Shown piece by piece: positions 7,444-15,708 of a stretch of DNA of 18,369 nucleotides. Under the pieces are notes generated by a model that was not told the origin of the DNA, did not search any database, and was given only the letters and a program-made list of their open reading frames with translations. This DNA is from Caldifarciminota bacterium. Lineage in GTDB: Bacteria; Hydrothermota; E44-bin80. Where the stretch lies: positions 1-18,369 of the forward strand of contig JAGMEZ010000384.1 in the NCBI GenBank assembly GCA_023127905.1. Direction: 5' to 3'. A program made the position numbers and the translations under genes. Each line of letters opens with the position of its first letter. The stretch's first letter is position 1.

Positions 7444-8502
7444 GTGTCTAATATGAACGATATGAACAAGACAAAAGAACAGCTTATTAATGAGTTACAG
7501 AAAATGCGCAGAAGATTTGCAAAATTTAACCCGATAAAAAGACAAAAAAAGCCAAAGGTTAAAAAATTAACGAAGTCAGAAGAAGATCTTTATGATCTTG
7601 TCGAAAACGCAGGTGATCTTATTCAGAGTGTCACTCCGGATGGACGCTTCCTGTATGTTAACCGCAGCTGGAGAGAGATGCTTGGCTATAGTGAGGATGA
7701 AGTTGCAAAGCTTACCTTGTTTGATATTATTCATCCAGATTACCATACACACTGTAGAAAGATATTTCAGCAAGTATTATCTGGAGAAGAAGTTGGAAGA
7801 GTCGAAGTTAATTTTGTGACAAAGGAAGGCAAAAAGATAGCGGTTGAGGGAAAAGCGAATTGTCGGTTCCAAAACGGAAAGCCCTCTGCTACAAGGGGGA
7901 TATTTAGGGATGTAACAGAGCAGAAGAAAAAGGAGTATACAGGTATTATGCAAGGAGAATCTGAACTCCTAAAGGTTCCAGAATTGCTACAAATTTGCGC
8001 TTTTTTTATCCCGGATGAAGCGTATATCTTTGTTACTACACCCGATTCCAAGGCCGGAAGGATATACATTGCAAACGGAGAAATAATACATGCGGAGACC
8101 GAGAAAGTTTCAGGGAAAAAAGCCCTCATCCGCATGCTTGGGTGGAAAACAAGAATTTATAAAATAGATAAAAAGTCATATACGGGAAAGCCCACAGTAT
8201 CAGAGTCATTAGAAAATTATTTGATAGATAGTGCTTCCCAATTGGATGAATATAATAACCTTCGTAAAAATCTAGATATGATAGGTAACCTTCTGGAGGT
8301 TCAGTATAAACCTGAACTAATGAATCGTGAATATGATTCAGTAACAGCAGAAGTACTCAGTTTGATTATAACACATCGAGAGGTTGATAAAATTCTTGAT
8401 GAGAGTCCATATACTGATTTAGAGACCATTCGGGTTATCACAGATCTTCTTTCAACGGGGATTATAAAAGCTTACCCCCAGCAACAGAAACCTGGGAATT
8501 GA
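7444..8502 (+). CDS. PAS domain protein with PATAN (DUF4388-like) domain and C-terminal helical domain
   Basis: The 352-residue protein is cytoplasmic with no membrane span. Residues 8-45 form a basic coiled-coil segment (KTKEQLINELQKMRRRF). A PAS domain covers about 46-160, from SEEDLYDLVENAGDLIQSVTPDG to the typical end GIFRDVTEQKKKE. Residues about 172-262 look like a PATAN/DUF4388 domain (LLKVPELLQICAFF, then GRIYIANGEIIHAETEKVSGKKAL). The last 50 residues resemble the winged-helix-like tail common after such domains. There is no kinase, receiver or output enzyme, so it likely senses a ligand or redox state and acts by protein contacts. GTG at 7444 is chosen because GGG (7431-7433) is at the right distance; the in-frame ATG at 7453 is the alternative. 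It abuts the Na/Pi transporter gene and probably shares its transcript. Confidence 0.82.
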   Translation: MSNMNDMNKTKEQLINELQKMRRRFAKFNPIKRQKKPKVKKLTKSEEDLYDLVENAGDLIQSVTPDGRFLYVNRSWREMLGYSEDEVAKLTLFDIIHPDYHTHCRKIFQQVLSGEEVGRVEVNFVTKEGKKIAVEGKANCRFQNGKPSATRGIFRDVTEQKKKEYTGIMQGESELLKVPELLQICAFFIPDEAYIFVTTPDSKAGRIYIANGEIIHAETEKVSGKKALIRMLGWKTRIYKIDKKSYTGKPTVSESLENYLIDSASQLDEYNNLRKNLDMIGNLLEVQYKPELMNREYDSVTAEVLSLIITHREVDKILDESPYTDLETIRVITDLLSTGIIKAYPQQQKPGN

Positions 8503-8570
8503 CAGGATTAGCGATTTATAGTAATATTCCCTACAAATTTTTTTATTGTTGTAGAACAAGAGTGCCTGTT

Positions 8571-10601
8571 ATGTTTATGAAACTTTTTTTTGGATTGTTA
8601 ATTCTATTTAATTTTACACCACAGATTGTTCATTCAACAGAGAATAACCAAGCATTATTCTTAGAGAAAGCTCGTGATCCCCTTGGTAATGACATTTCAG
8701 GCGATAAGCAGTTAGGTGTTGTAAAAGACACGCTAAGTAAACCATTTGTGGTTTCGGTCAGAGATAGAGACAATAATCCTGCTAAAAATATTGCTCTCTT
8801 TTTCAAGGTACTTAATGACGAAGAAGCAGTATGTATTCCACCAATTGTTTATACAGACGAAAAAGGTTATGCAAAAACAAAAATTACCCCCGGGGATAGG
8901 TCGGGTGAATTTATCCTTGAGTGCGAATTAATCAGAGACCCTTCGAAAAGGCTTATTTTTACGTATAATATTTTTAATAGAAGATGGATGTATCTTTTAA
9001 TTATCCAACTTATTGGAGGATTTGCAATCTTCTTTTTTGGTTTCAGGGTTGCTGGAAAAGGGTTGACAAAATCTGCAGGTGGGAGTCTCAGGGAATTACT
9101 TTTCCGTTTTACAAAGAACCGTTTTCTTGGTTTAGTCTCTGGGGTAATAATTACTTTTCTTTTACAGTCAAGTACGGCAGCAAGCGTAATGCTTGTCAGT
9201 TTTATTACATCAGGTCTTATTCTGTTTATTAATGCACTATCTGTTGCTTTAGGAACCGCAATCGGAACGACATTGACAGTACAGTTGATAGCATTTAAAA
9301 TATATAATTACTCTCTTCTTATCATAGGTGTTGGGTTTCTTCTGAACAATTTTAAAAGACCAGTAAGATACTACGGGCAGTTTATACTTGGATTTGGTCT
9401 TATATTTTTCGGGATAAAGATAATGGGGGAAGCTTTTCTTCCGCTGAACATGTCTGGTTCGCTTGAACAATTCTTTGTCACGTTTAAGGAACACCCCAGC
9501 CTGGTTTTTCTAATATCTACAATATTTACGGCACTTGTCCATTCAAGCGCTGCAACGATTGGTATTGTTATCAGCCTTTCATTTCAGGGAATTATAGGGC
9601 TTGAACATGCCCTTCCTGTCATACTTGGAGCCAACCTCGGGACAAGCACAACAGCACTTATTGTCAGTATCCGCGGCAGCAGAGATGCAAAGATGTACGC
9701 TCTTGGAAATTTCTTTTTCAAACTTATAACCGTTCTTATATTCCTTCCAATTGTAGGTTTTTGGAGTAACCTTTTTCAGAAAACAGCCAGTACTGTGGCA
9801 CGTCAGATAGCAAATAGTCACACCTTTTTTAATCTCATTCTTGCAGTTATCTTTTTACCAATTATTGGTCCCATTGGGAAACTACTTGATAAGGTTGTGC
9901 CCAGAGAAAGGAAAGAGTTAAAGAAAGGTCCACGATTCCTTGATAAGAGTATTATTGATAATCCAGCTGCTGCGATTGCCCATGCACACAGGGAGATTCT
10001 CAGAATGGCGGATGTGGTCCTGGATATGTTTTCGCGTTCAATGGAAGTATTCAAGAGAAACGATAAAGACCTTATGCGTGATATTATAAAAGAAGATGAC
10101 GAAGTGGATAACCTTGAGGAGGAAATTAATGATTACTTGACCAGCATTTCTCAAGAAGAGTTAACCGAGTATCAATCAAAGAGAGTTGCTTCATTGTTTT
10201 TTGTTACAGATGAACTGGAGCATATTGGGGACATTGTGAGTAAGAGCCTGATGGTCTATGCCGGGAAGAAAATACAACAAGGTTTTGTTTTCTCTGACGA
10301 GGGGTTCAGTGAGATAATTGGTTTTCATAAGAAGGTAAAAGAGAATTTTAAATTGGCAATCAGCGCACTAACAACCTACGATAAGAGCCTGGCAGGTAAA
10401 TTAACAGATGAACGGAAGGTAGGGGTTGCTACACATATAAAACTTCACAATGCTCACATTGACAGATTGAAGCGAGGACTTAGCGAAACAATAGAGACAA
10501 GCACTATTCACCTTGATTTCATTAACGACCTCGAGCGGGTTAACTTCCATATCTCAAACATAGGCTATGCAATCCTGGGTAAGGTTGGTACAAAACCTTA
10601 A
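8571..10601 (+). CDS. Na/Pi cotransporter with N-terminal Ig-like domain and C-terminal PhoU-like domain
   Basis: The protein has 676 residues from the ATG at 8571, which opens a signal peptide (MFMKLFFGLLILFNFTPQIVHS). An in-frame TTG at 8499, overlapping the previous stop, would add an unlikely 24-residue extension with no ribosome site. Mature residues about 25-135 look like an extracytoplasmic Ig-like/bacterial invasin-type beta domain (FVVSVRDRDNNPAKNIALFF, then YTDEKGYAKTKITPG). A two-repeat PF02690-type Na/Pi cotransporter core follows (about 145-440), with LLQSSTAAS in repeat 1 and ALVHSSAAT in repeat 2. The C-terminal about 190 residues form a PhoU-like helical domain containing TDELEHIGDIV and NDLERVNFHISNIG. 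It probably moves phosphate with sodium; direction is not determined, and YjbB-type homologues export phosphate. The Ig-like fusion is unusual. Confidence 0.88.
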   Translation: MFMKLFFGLLILFNFTPQIVHSTENNQALFLEKARDPLGNDISGDKQLGVVKDTLSKPFVVSVRDRDNNPAKNIALFFKVLNDEEAVCIPPIVYTDEKGYAKTKITPGDRSGEFILECELIRDPSKRLIFTYNIFNRRWMYLLIIQLIGGFAIFFFGFRVAGKGLTKSAGGSLRELLFRFTKNRFLGLVSGVIITFLLQSSTAASVMLVSFITSGLILFINALSVALGTAIGTTLTVQLIAFKIYNYSLLIIGVGFLLNNFKRPVRYYGQFILGFGLIFFGIKIMGEAFLPLNMSGSLEQFFVTFKEHPSLVFLISTIFTALVHSSAATIGIVISLSFQGIIGLEHALPVILGANLGTSTTALIVSIRGSRDAKMYALGNFFFKLITVLIFLPIVGFWSNLFQKTASTVARQIANSHTFFNLILAVIFLPIIGPIGKLLDKVVPRERKELKKGPRFLDKSIIDNPAAAIAHAHREILRMADVVLDMFSRSMEVFKRNDKDLMRDIIKEDDEVDNLEEEINDYLTSISQEELTEYQSKRVASLFFVTDELEHIGDIVSKSLMVYAGKKIQQGFVFSDEGFSEIIGFHKKVKENFKLAISALTTYDKSLAGKLTDERKVGVATHIKLHNAHIDRLKRGLSETIETSTIHLDFINDLERVNFHISNIGYAILGKVGTKP

Positions 10602-10653
10602 AAAATATAAACCACAGAGACCGCAGAGATTATAGTAATTTTCCACCCTCCTC

Positions 10654-10812
10654 ACCAAATCATTTTTGCCACTGATTTCACAGATAACCACAGATACGGA
10701 TTGTATCATAATTACCCATTCTCACTACCAAATCATTTTTGCCACTGATTTCACAGATAACCACAGATACGGATTGTACCATAATTACCCACTCTCCCCA
10801 CCAAATCATTTT
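10654..10812 (+). repeat. 73-bp tandem repeat, two full copies plus a 13-bp partial
   Basis: Copy 1 spans 10654-10726, copy 2 spans 10727-10799, and the first 13 bases of the unit recur at 10800-10812. The units differ at only a few positions, for example ATTGTATCAT versus ATTGTACCAT. Each contains GCCACTGATTTCACAGAT followed by AACCACAGATAC, a motif resembling dispersed intergenic repeats of many environmental bacterial genomes. The high identity between copies suggests recent duplication. Confidence 0.9.
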
Positions 10813-10828
10813 CTTGCTGTTTCTGTTC

Positions 10829-10861
10829 ACTACTTACTGCTTACTGTCTACTGCCTACTGT
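10829..10861 (+). repeat. Degenerate 7-bp tandem repeat
   Basis: Consecutive units read TTACTGC, TTACTGT, CTACTGC and CTACTGT, following an imperfect CACTAC start. It is part of the repeat-filled spacer, with no coding role visible. Confidence 0.7.
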
Positions 10862-11003
10862 CCTTCTTCACCGCAAAGTCATCAACACTGAGTAATTGTT
10901 TGTTATCATACATGCTCAGATCTGGTAATTGGGTAATTGGTAATTGGGGACAGGAGTAAACTTTTAAACTTTTTGATTCAGCAGTTAAAGTATCTGACTT
11001 TTT

Positions 11004-11022
11004 GCCGAGGACAAGCCTCGGC
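11004..11022. repeat. Hairpin GCCGAGG-N5-CCTCGGC
   Basis: A perfect 7-bp GC-rich stem (11004-11010 with 11016-11022) closes a 5-base loop. A second, weaker hairpin CTCTA-CTTT-TAGAG overlaps its end (11022-11035). It lies between convergent genes, but neither strand has a proper T-run right after the stem, so a terminator role is doubtful. The CAAGCCTCG core recurs at 15825-15833. Confidence 0.6.
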
Positions 11023-11061
11023 TCTACTTTTAGAGTTCAAAGTTTTAGGATTGAAAAGCTG

Positions 11062-12282
11062 TTAATCTGTTGATTTTTGGTAGTAGTAAGCATAATTAAA
11101 TTTCTTATCAAAGAGGAAACTCTCTCCCTCGTCTATTTCCACCTTTTTACACATTAATGAATAATAGACACCAACCATGTCCACATTACCAACAAACTGT
11201 AAGCCTGCTAACCTTTTATCTTTAATATAGAATTTTTTATATTCACCTTCCTCAAATCTTCTAATAACATCTCCTTTCATCACCCCAGCAGAAACGACTG
11301 GAAAGTTAAATATTTTGATAATATTGACGTTTTCCAGACCTAAATATTCCTCTTGATGATCTAACATATTCTTGGCAGCTGTTCTTCCCTGAATAACAGC
11401 ATTAGGATGAAGAGCATTTACTTTGGTCTCCCCTGTGACTTTATCTTCAAATTCTATTATGTCTCCGGCTGCAAATATATTCTGCACCGAGGACTGAAGA
11501 TACTCATTAACAATTATTCCCTCATTAGTTTTTAATTTGCCATCAATAAAAGAAAGATTGGGGTTTACACCAGGAGCTAAAATTAGAATGTCACATTTTA
11601 GTTCTTTTCCTGATTCAAGAACAACTGTTTCCACTTTTTTTCTGCCATCTATCCTAACAACTTTTTCTTTTAGAGCAACATCAATTTCTTTTTCTTTTAA
11701 TTTTTTAATTGCACATTCACTCATTTCTTTATCAAGCATCCTGGGAAGTATACGATCTAATATTTCTACAACTTTTACTTCTAAACCCTTTTCTTTCAGA
11801 ACAACGGCTGCATCGATACCAATAAACCCAGCGCCAATAATTACAGCTCTTTTTGGTTTTTCTTTCTCTATCCAAGTAAGTATATTTTCAGCATTATTTA
11901 GAATCTTAAAATAAAAAACCCCTTTTTTATTATCTAAACCTTCAATTTTGGGAATAACGACAGAACCCCCTGCAGCAATAAGAAGTTTGTCATATGTAAA
12001 TTCTTTTCTTGACTGAGTAAATAACTTATTTTCTGCTGGATATATTTTTGTTACCTTCTCACCCAGAATTGCTTGAACATTCGTTTTAGAGAAAAAGTCT
12101 TTTCCTTTCCAGAAGAGGATTTCTTTTTCTTTATTCAACAAGTAATCAGGTAGTAGAGTTGGGGAATAAGGAGGATTATTTTCATCTGAGATGACAAGTA
12201 ATTCTATTTCCTTGTTTATATTTCTTATTGTTTCAATTGCACTTATTGAGGCTGGACCTTTACCAATAATTATTATCCTCAT
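11062..12282 (-). CDS. FAD-dependent NAD(P) oxidoreductase of the CODH operon
   Basis: The protein has 406 residues from the ATG at 12282-12280, which overlaps the cooC stop as ATGA. An upstream start at 12306 would add eight basic residues and is less likely. It is a two-dinucleotide-fold flavoprotein: FAD site IIIIGKGPASISA at the N-terminus (G7, G9, S12), NAD(P) site AVIIGAGFIGIDAA (G150, G152, G155) and the second FAD motif IFAAGDIIEF at 269-278. It resembles NADH oxidase, NirB-N-terminal and ferredoxin/rubredoxin reductase-like proteins. As last gene of a cooF-cooS-cooC operon it matches the known CODH-FNOR gene clusters, in which it would pass electrons between CooF and NAD(P). The partner and whether NADH or NADPH is used are inferred. 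No redox-active CxxC pair is seen, which argues against thioredoxin reductase. Confidence 0.88.
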   Translation of the reverse strand: MRIIIIGKGPASISAIETIRNINKEIELLVISDENNPPYSPTLLPDYLLNKEKEILFWKGKDFFSKTNVQAILGEKVTKIYPAENKLFTQSRKEFTYDKLLIAAGGSVVIPKIEGLDNKKGVFYFKILNNAENILTWIEKEKPKRAVIIGAGFIGIDAAVVLKEKGLEVKVVEILDRILPRMLDKEMSECAIKKLKEKEIDVALKEKVVRIDGRKKVETVVLESGKELKCDILILAPGVNPNLSFIDGKLKTNEGIIVNEYLQSSVQNIFAAGDIIEFEDKVTGETKVNALHPNAVIQGRTAAKNMLDHQEEYLGLENVNIIKIFNFPVVSAGVMKGDVIRRFEEGEYKKFYIKDKRLAGLQFVGNVDMVGVYYSLMCKKVEIDEGESFLFDKKFNYAYYYQKSTD

Positions 12283-13163
12283 TTTTCTCTTCCCTTTTTT
12301 GAACATCTCATTAGATTTTTAGATAGTTCTAATGTTTTTATGAGAAACTCAGAGTCAGTATTAAGAAGCTCGTCTACTTTTGGTTCCATTCCAAGTAATT
12401 TCTCCTCGAAAGGTAAATAAGTAATAGTTGAAAAATTAAAACCCTCTTTTTCTAAAAACTCAACCACATTGTTCTTCTCTTTTTCATTTCTCCCTTTATT
12501 TATAACTAAATGAATATGTTTTATGCCCAACTGTTTTGTTAGTTTAATTGTTCTTAAAGCGACTTGAATGGAATTGAAGTATGGTTCTGTTATAATTATC
12601 GCCTGGGAAAAACCCTCAGCCATAGCCCGTCCGAAATGCTCTACCCCAGCTTGGGTATCCATAAGAATTAATTCATTTTTTCTAAGATTTATATAGCGCA
12701 TAACAGCAGCTAAAAGAGCGTTTTCAGGGCAAAGACAACCTTGACCGGCTTCCATTGTTGTACCCATAACCAGAAGTTTTATCCCTACGTCATTCTTTAT
12801 ACCAAAACGGTCAACTACATCATCTACTGTTGGATTTAGAGAAATAAACTGCCCCCAACCCTGACCTGGTTTAGCTCCTATTTTTTCCTCAATGTATTCT
12901 GCATTCTCATTTAATGGTACTATCTTCTCAACTATTTCTTGAGAAATTCCTAAAGCATAAGGTAAATTCATTTGAGAATCCTGGTCAATAGCTAAAACTT
13001 CATATTTTTCTTGAGCGAAAAGATAAGCAAGAAGAGAAGTTAAAGTTGTTTTTCCAGCTCCTCCCTTACCAGTAATTACTACCCGAAAACCTTCTCCGGG
13101 TTCGGAGCTATGTTTTTTTATTTTTTTAGCAGCTGAAATAATAGTCTGCCTTTTATTAGTCAT
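12279..13163 (-). CDS. cooC: CODH nickel-insertion ATPase CooC
   Basis: The 294-residue protein belongs to the MinD/SIMIBI P-loop ATPases and supports nickel insertion into the C-cluster of CooS. The deviant Walker A is GKGGAGKTT at 32-40, and the Walker B-like strand is LILMDTQAG at 165-173. The CooC-specific CxC of the dimer interface, which binds metal, is Cys143 and Cys145 in GCLCPENAL. It starts 17 bases after cooS. The GGTGA Shine-Dalgarno lies in that gap. The stop overlaps the flavoprotein start by 4 bases, a sign of coupled translation. An N-terminal extension of about 25 mostly polar, Lys-rich residues precedes the first strand, making it longer than the roughly 250-residue average. 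No internal start would remove it. Confidence 0.93.
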   Translation of the reverse strand: MTNKRQTIISAAKKIKKHSSEPGEGFRVVITGKGGAGKTTLTSLLAYLFAQEKYEVLAIDQDSQMNLPYALGISQEIVEKIVPLNENAEYIEEKIGAKPGQGWGQFISLNPTVDDVVDRFGIKNDVGIKLLVMGTTMEAGQGCLCPENALLAAVMRYINLRKNELILMDTQAGVEHFGRAMAEGFSQAIIITEPYFNSIQVALRTIKLTKQLGIKHIHLVINKGRNEKEKNNVVEFLEKEGFNFSTITYLPFEEKLLGMEPKVDELLNTDSEFLIKTLELSKNLMRCSKKGREK

Positions 13164-13180
13164 TTTTCACCAAATGTTTA

Positions 13181-15052
13181 TTATGATAGTCCTAACGCTT
13201 TTCTTTTCTTCTCAATATGGTCAATCATTAATTGAGCTCCCTTTTTAGGGTCTGGTTCTACTGCAAAGGTTGCCCCAACTACTCCCTCTATGTCTTTGGT
13301 CAATAAAGTAGTAACTGCAAGACTTCCAAGAACAGGAGGTACAGTACCCAGAACCGTAAAAATTCCCGAACTCAAAACATATACACCAATACTGACTGCC
13401 TTCTCTGACATCCATTCTGGAGCAGAGCCAGCTACAGGTAAATCACTAATATCTACCTTTAGAGCATTGGCTAATGCAGCTAGTAAAACCAGAATGCGGC
13501 TAATGTCAACACATGAACCCATATGAAGCACAGGCGGAATACCAAGAGCTTTACAGATTTCTTTCAGTCCATCTCCAGCGAGATCTGCTGCCTCTGGAAG
13601 CATCAAACCTGCTTTAGCTGTTGCAATGGCATTACATCCGGTTGTAACAACTAATATGTTATTTTTAATTAATTCCTTAACTTGTTCTACATGACCATAG
13701 TCGTGAGGAATTTTGGGATTATTACATCCAACCACACCTGCTGCTCCACGAATTTTGCCGGCAACAATGGCATCAATTAGTGGTTGCGGAGTGCCACCAA
13801 GGGCTTTAAGAATTGCCTCAACAGAAAATCCGGCAATTAATTTGATTGGTTTGCCAGGAATCATCACTTTTTCAGGAATTCTATTTGGGAAATTCTCAAC
13901 AGCCTTTTTAACTATTTCCTTGGCTATATCCACAGCTTTATGTTCGTGAAATTCAATATGTTCGGCTCCAGGAAATTTCGCTTTGGGAGCGGTAGAAATA
14001 ATTTTAGTATGATAACACTTGGCAACATCGGGGAGAGAAGGCATTATACATTGATAATCCACTATCATCGCTTCTACAGCCCCAGTGATAATGGCTAATT
14101 CCTGGTTTAAGAAGTTTCCTGCTATGGGAATCCCTTTTCTCATTAAAAGCTCATTACCTGTACAACACATTCCGGTGATATTGATCCCTTTTGCCCCATT
14201 TTTTTGGGCTAATTTAATCAAATCTTTATCTGAAGCAGCTTTAACAATCATCTCTGAGAGAAGAGGATTATGACCGTGAACAATAATGTTTACCATGTCT
14301 TCCTTTAAGACCCCCAGATTAACTGTAGATTCAACTGGAACAGGAGTACCGAAGAGAACATCGCTTAACTCAGTGGCAATCATTGAGCCACCCCAACCAT
14401 CACTTAAAGCAGTTCTGACTCCGTGAAGTAGAATATTTACATAATCAGCATCGACCCCAATATGGGTTCTATGCATTGTCTCCACAATCTCCCGGTCAAC
14501 GCTTCTTGGCAGGACGCCAAATTTTTTCCAGAGTTTTTTCCTTTTTTCAGGTGCTCTTTGAATAAACTGGATTTCACCTTTTACCATTCCATATTCCTTC
14601 ATTATTTCTGAGGCAAGTTCTTTGGCTAATTTTTGCTTATCTTTTCCCTTCGTGTTAATTTTATACTCTTCACATAAACGACGCAATTTCTCTTCGTCCT
14701 TGATTTCGTATCCTTGAGCCTTTCCCGCAGCTGTAAGCTCTAAGGTTTCTACAATATCTCTGCCGTGGTCAGAATGAGCTGCAGCACCTCCAGCAATCAT
14801 TCTTACTATATTACGCGCAACAATTGTATCCGCAGTTGCACCGCAAACTCCCTTAAGGGGACCATCACCAAAGGGGTCAATTCTACAAGGTCCCATATTG
14901 CAGTTTCGGCAGCAAATCCCTAACTGTCCAAAACCACATTGGGGTTGCTGAGCTTCAAACCTATCCCAGACAATCTCGATTTTCTCTTCCTTTGCCTTTT
15001 CTATAATCTTCTGAGCCGGAATATCAACTGTTTTTATTTCTTTCTCTTTCAT
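13181..15052 (-). CDS. cooS: Anaerobic Ni-Fe carbon monoxide dehydrogenase catalytic subunit CooS
   Basis: The 623-residue subunit carries out CO + H2O to CO2 + 2 H+ + 2 e- in the cytoplasm as a homodimer. The N-terminal ligands sit at the same numbers as in the C. hydrogenoformans CODH-II as I recall it: Cys39 and Cys47 (D-cluster), and Cys48, Cys51, Cys56 and Cys70 (B-cluster). C-cluster residues are His261 (GHNPLLSEM), Cys297 (MCCTGNEL), Cys335 (DYQC), Cys443 (VGCNNPK), Cys473 (TGCNA) and Cys514 (HMGSCVD). Catalytic-site Lys551 (SEKAVSIG) and channel His93 and His96 are also present, so it should be active. The length is typical. GGAGG lies 7 bases before the ATG within the end of cooF, and the two genes overlap as ATGA. 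No acetyl-CoA synthase subunits are in the window, so this is a monofunctional-type CODH. Confidence 0.97.
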   Translation of the reverse strand: MKEKEIKTVDIPAQKIIEKAKEEKIEIVWDRFEAQQPQCGFGQLGICCRNCNMGPCRIDPFGDGPLKGVCGATADTIVARNIVRMIAGGAAAHSDHGRDIVETLELTAAGKAQGYEIKDEEKLRRLCEEYKINTKGKDKQKLAKELASEIMKEYGMVKGEIQFIQRAPEKRKKLWKKFGVLPRSVDREIVETMHRTHIGVDADYVNILLHGVRTALSDGWGGSMIATELSDVLFGTPVPVESTVNLGVLKEDMVNIIVHGHNPLLSEMIVKAASDKDLIKLAQKNGAKGINITGMCCTGNELLMRKGIPIAGNFLNQELAIITGAVEAMIVDYQCIMPSLPDVAKCYHTKIISTAPKAKFPGAEHIEFHEHKAVDIAKEIVKKAVENFPNRIPEKVMIPGKPIKLIAGFSVEAILKALGGTPQPLIDAIVAGKIRGAAGVVGCNNPKIPHDYGHVEQVKELIKNNILVVTTGCNAIATAKAGLMLPEAADLAGDGLKEICKALGIPPVLHMGSCVDISRILVLLAALANALKVDISDLPVAGSAPEWMSEKAVSIGVYVLSSGIFTVLGTVPPVLGSLAVTTLLTKDIEGVVGATFAVEPDPKKGAQLMIDHIEKKRKALGLS

Positions 15053-15642
15053 TTATTCCTCCTCTCTATAATCTGAGATAAATTTTCCCCAAAATCGCGC
15101 CACAACTTAATAGTAACAGGGATTTTTTCAACAGGTTCTACCTTCATGGTTGTATAGATTAAATCTGCAACCTTCTTTCTCTCAACTTTGGTTATTTCTT
15201 CAACTTCCTTATAGTCCAAAGCCTTGGTTGGACAAGCTTCAACACAGGCAGGTAACCTATCTTCCTTTTTTCGGTCTATACAACCATCACATTTTAATGC
15301 CTTTTGATCTTGCCTCTCAACTTGAACAATTGAGAAGGGACAGATAATAAGACACATCCAGCATTTTCGACATTTATCTGAATCGATTAAGATAGATTCA
15401 TTTTCTCTACTTATTGCCCCAGAAGGACAGATATCCAGACAGGGAGCTGGATCACAGTGCCTACAATGAACAGGAAAAGTTGTGAAGTTTGGACCTAAAC
15501 TAACTTCGATTCTTTTTTGAGGAAGAGGTGTTTCAAAAATAGAAGAAAAGATGTTTTTTCCTTTAGAATGTTCCACAGCACAGGCAATCTCGCAGGATTT
15601 ACATCCAACACATTTTTCCGGATAAACAAACATAATTTTCAT
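15049..15642 (-). CDS. cooF: CooF-like polyferredoxin (four [4Fe-4S] clusters)
   Basis: The protein has 197 residues from the ATG at 15642-15640, supported by GGAGGAG at 15645-15651. A TTG 12 bases upstream would bury that site. It carries 16 cysteines in CxxC-type groups: CVGCKSCEIAC near residue 11, CRHCDPAPCLDIC near 60, CRKCWMCLIIC near 91, and CDGC followed by ACVEAC near 120-138. This is the four-cluster arrangement of the DmsB/HycB/CooF iron-sulfur family. It would collect electrons from the CooS surface clusters and pass them on, here most likely to the flavoprotein at the end of the operon. It is the promoter-proximal gene. The C-terminal tail of about 55 residues has no cysteines. 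Confidence 0.9.
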   Translation of the reverse strand: MKIMFVYPEKCVGCKSCEIACAVEHSKGKNIFSSIFETPLPQKRIEVSLGPNFTTFPVHCRHCDPAPCLDICPSGAISRENESILIDSDKCRKCWMCLIICPFSIVQVERQDQKALKCDGCIDRKKEDRLPACVEACPTKALDYKEVEEITKVERKKVADLIYTTMKVEPVEKIPVTIKLWRDFGENLSQIIERRNK

Positions 15643-15679
15643 TTGCTCCTCCAAATTGATATTTCTATTATTTTTTTAT

Positions 15680-15708
15680 AATTTAATACATTAATTAAAA
15701 TAAGTCAA
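15680..15708 (-). promoter_or_regulatory. Candidate promoter of the coo operon
   Basis: On the minus strand TTGACT (15708-15703) and TAAATT (15685-15680) are 17 bases apart, 5/6 and 4/6 matches. The implied transcript starts about 33 bases before the cooF ATG. I see no CooA-like or other palindrome that I could name as a CO-responsive operator. Confidence 0.5.

Larger units (their letters stand above)
10602..11061. repeat. Repeat-filled spacer between convergent genes
   Basis: No convincing gene lies in these 460 bp. They hold CCACAGAGACCGCAGAG (10613-10629), the 73-bp tandem array (10654-10812), a run of near-identical 7-base units (about 10829-10861), three TAATTGG-type units (10925-10948) and two hairpins (11004-11035). 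The nptA-like gene and the oxidoreductase gene converge here, so insertions would be tolerated. The one plus-strand frame across it simply reads the repeats. Confidence 0.8.

Noticed and set aside
8499..8570. Longer N-terminus for the Na/Pi transporter from TTG at 8499
   Set aside because: It would place 24 non-hydrophobic residues before a clear signal peptide and has no ribosome site. The ATG at 8571 opens the signal peptide.
10654..10812. CRISPR-like array
   Set aside because: The 73-bp units abut each other with no variable spacers, and no cas gene is present.
10666..10959. A 97-codon plus-strand frame in the spacer after the Na/Pi transporter
   Set aside because: It is a reading of the 73-bp tandem repeats and the following short repeats: the peptide itself repeats, has no ribosome site and no domain.
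12283..12306. Start of the FAD oxidoreductase at 12306
   Set aside because: It adds eight basic residues before the FAD-binding strand. The ATG at 12282, overlapping the cooC stop as ATGA with GGGAAGAG upstream, fits better.
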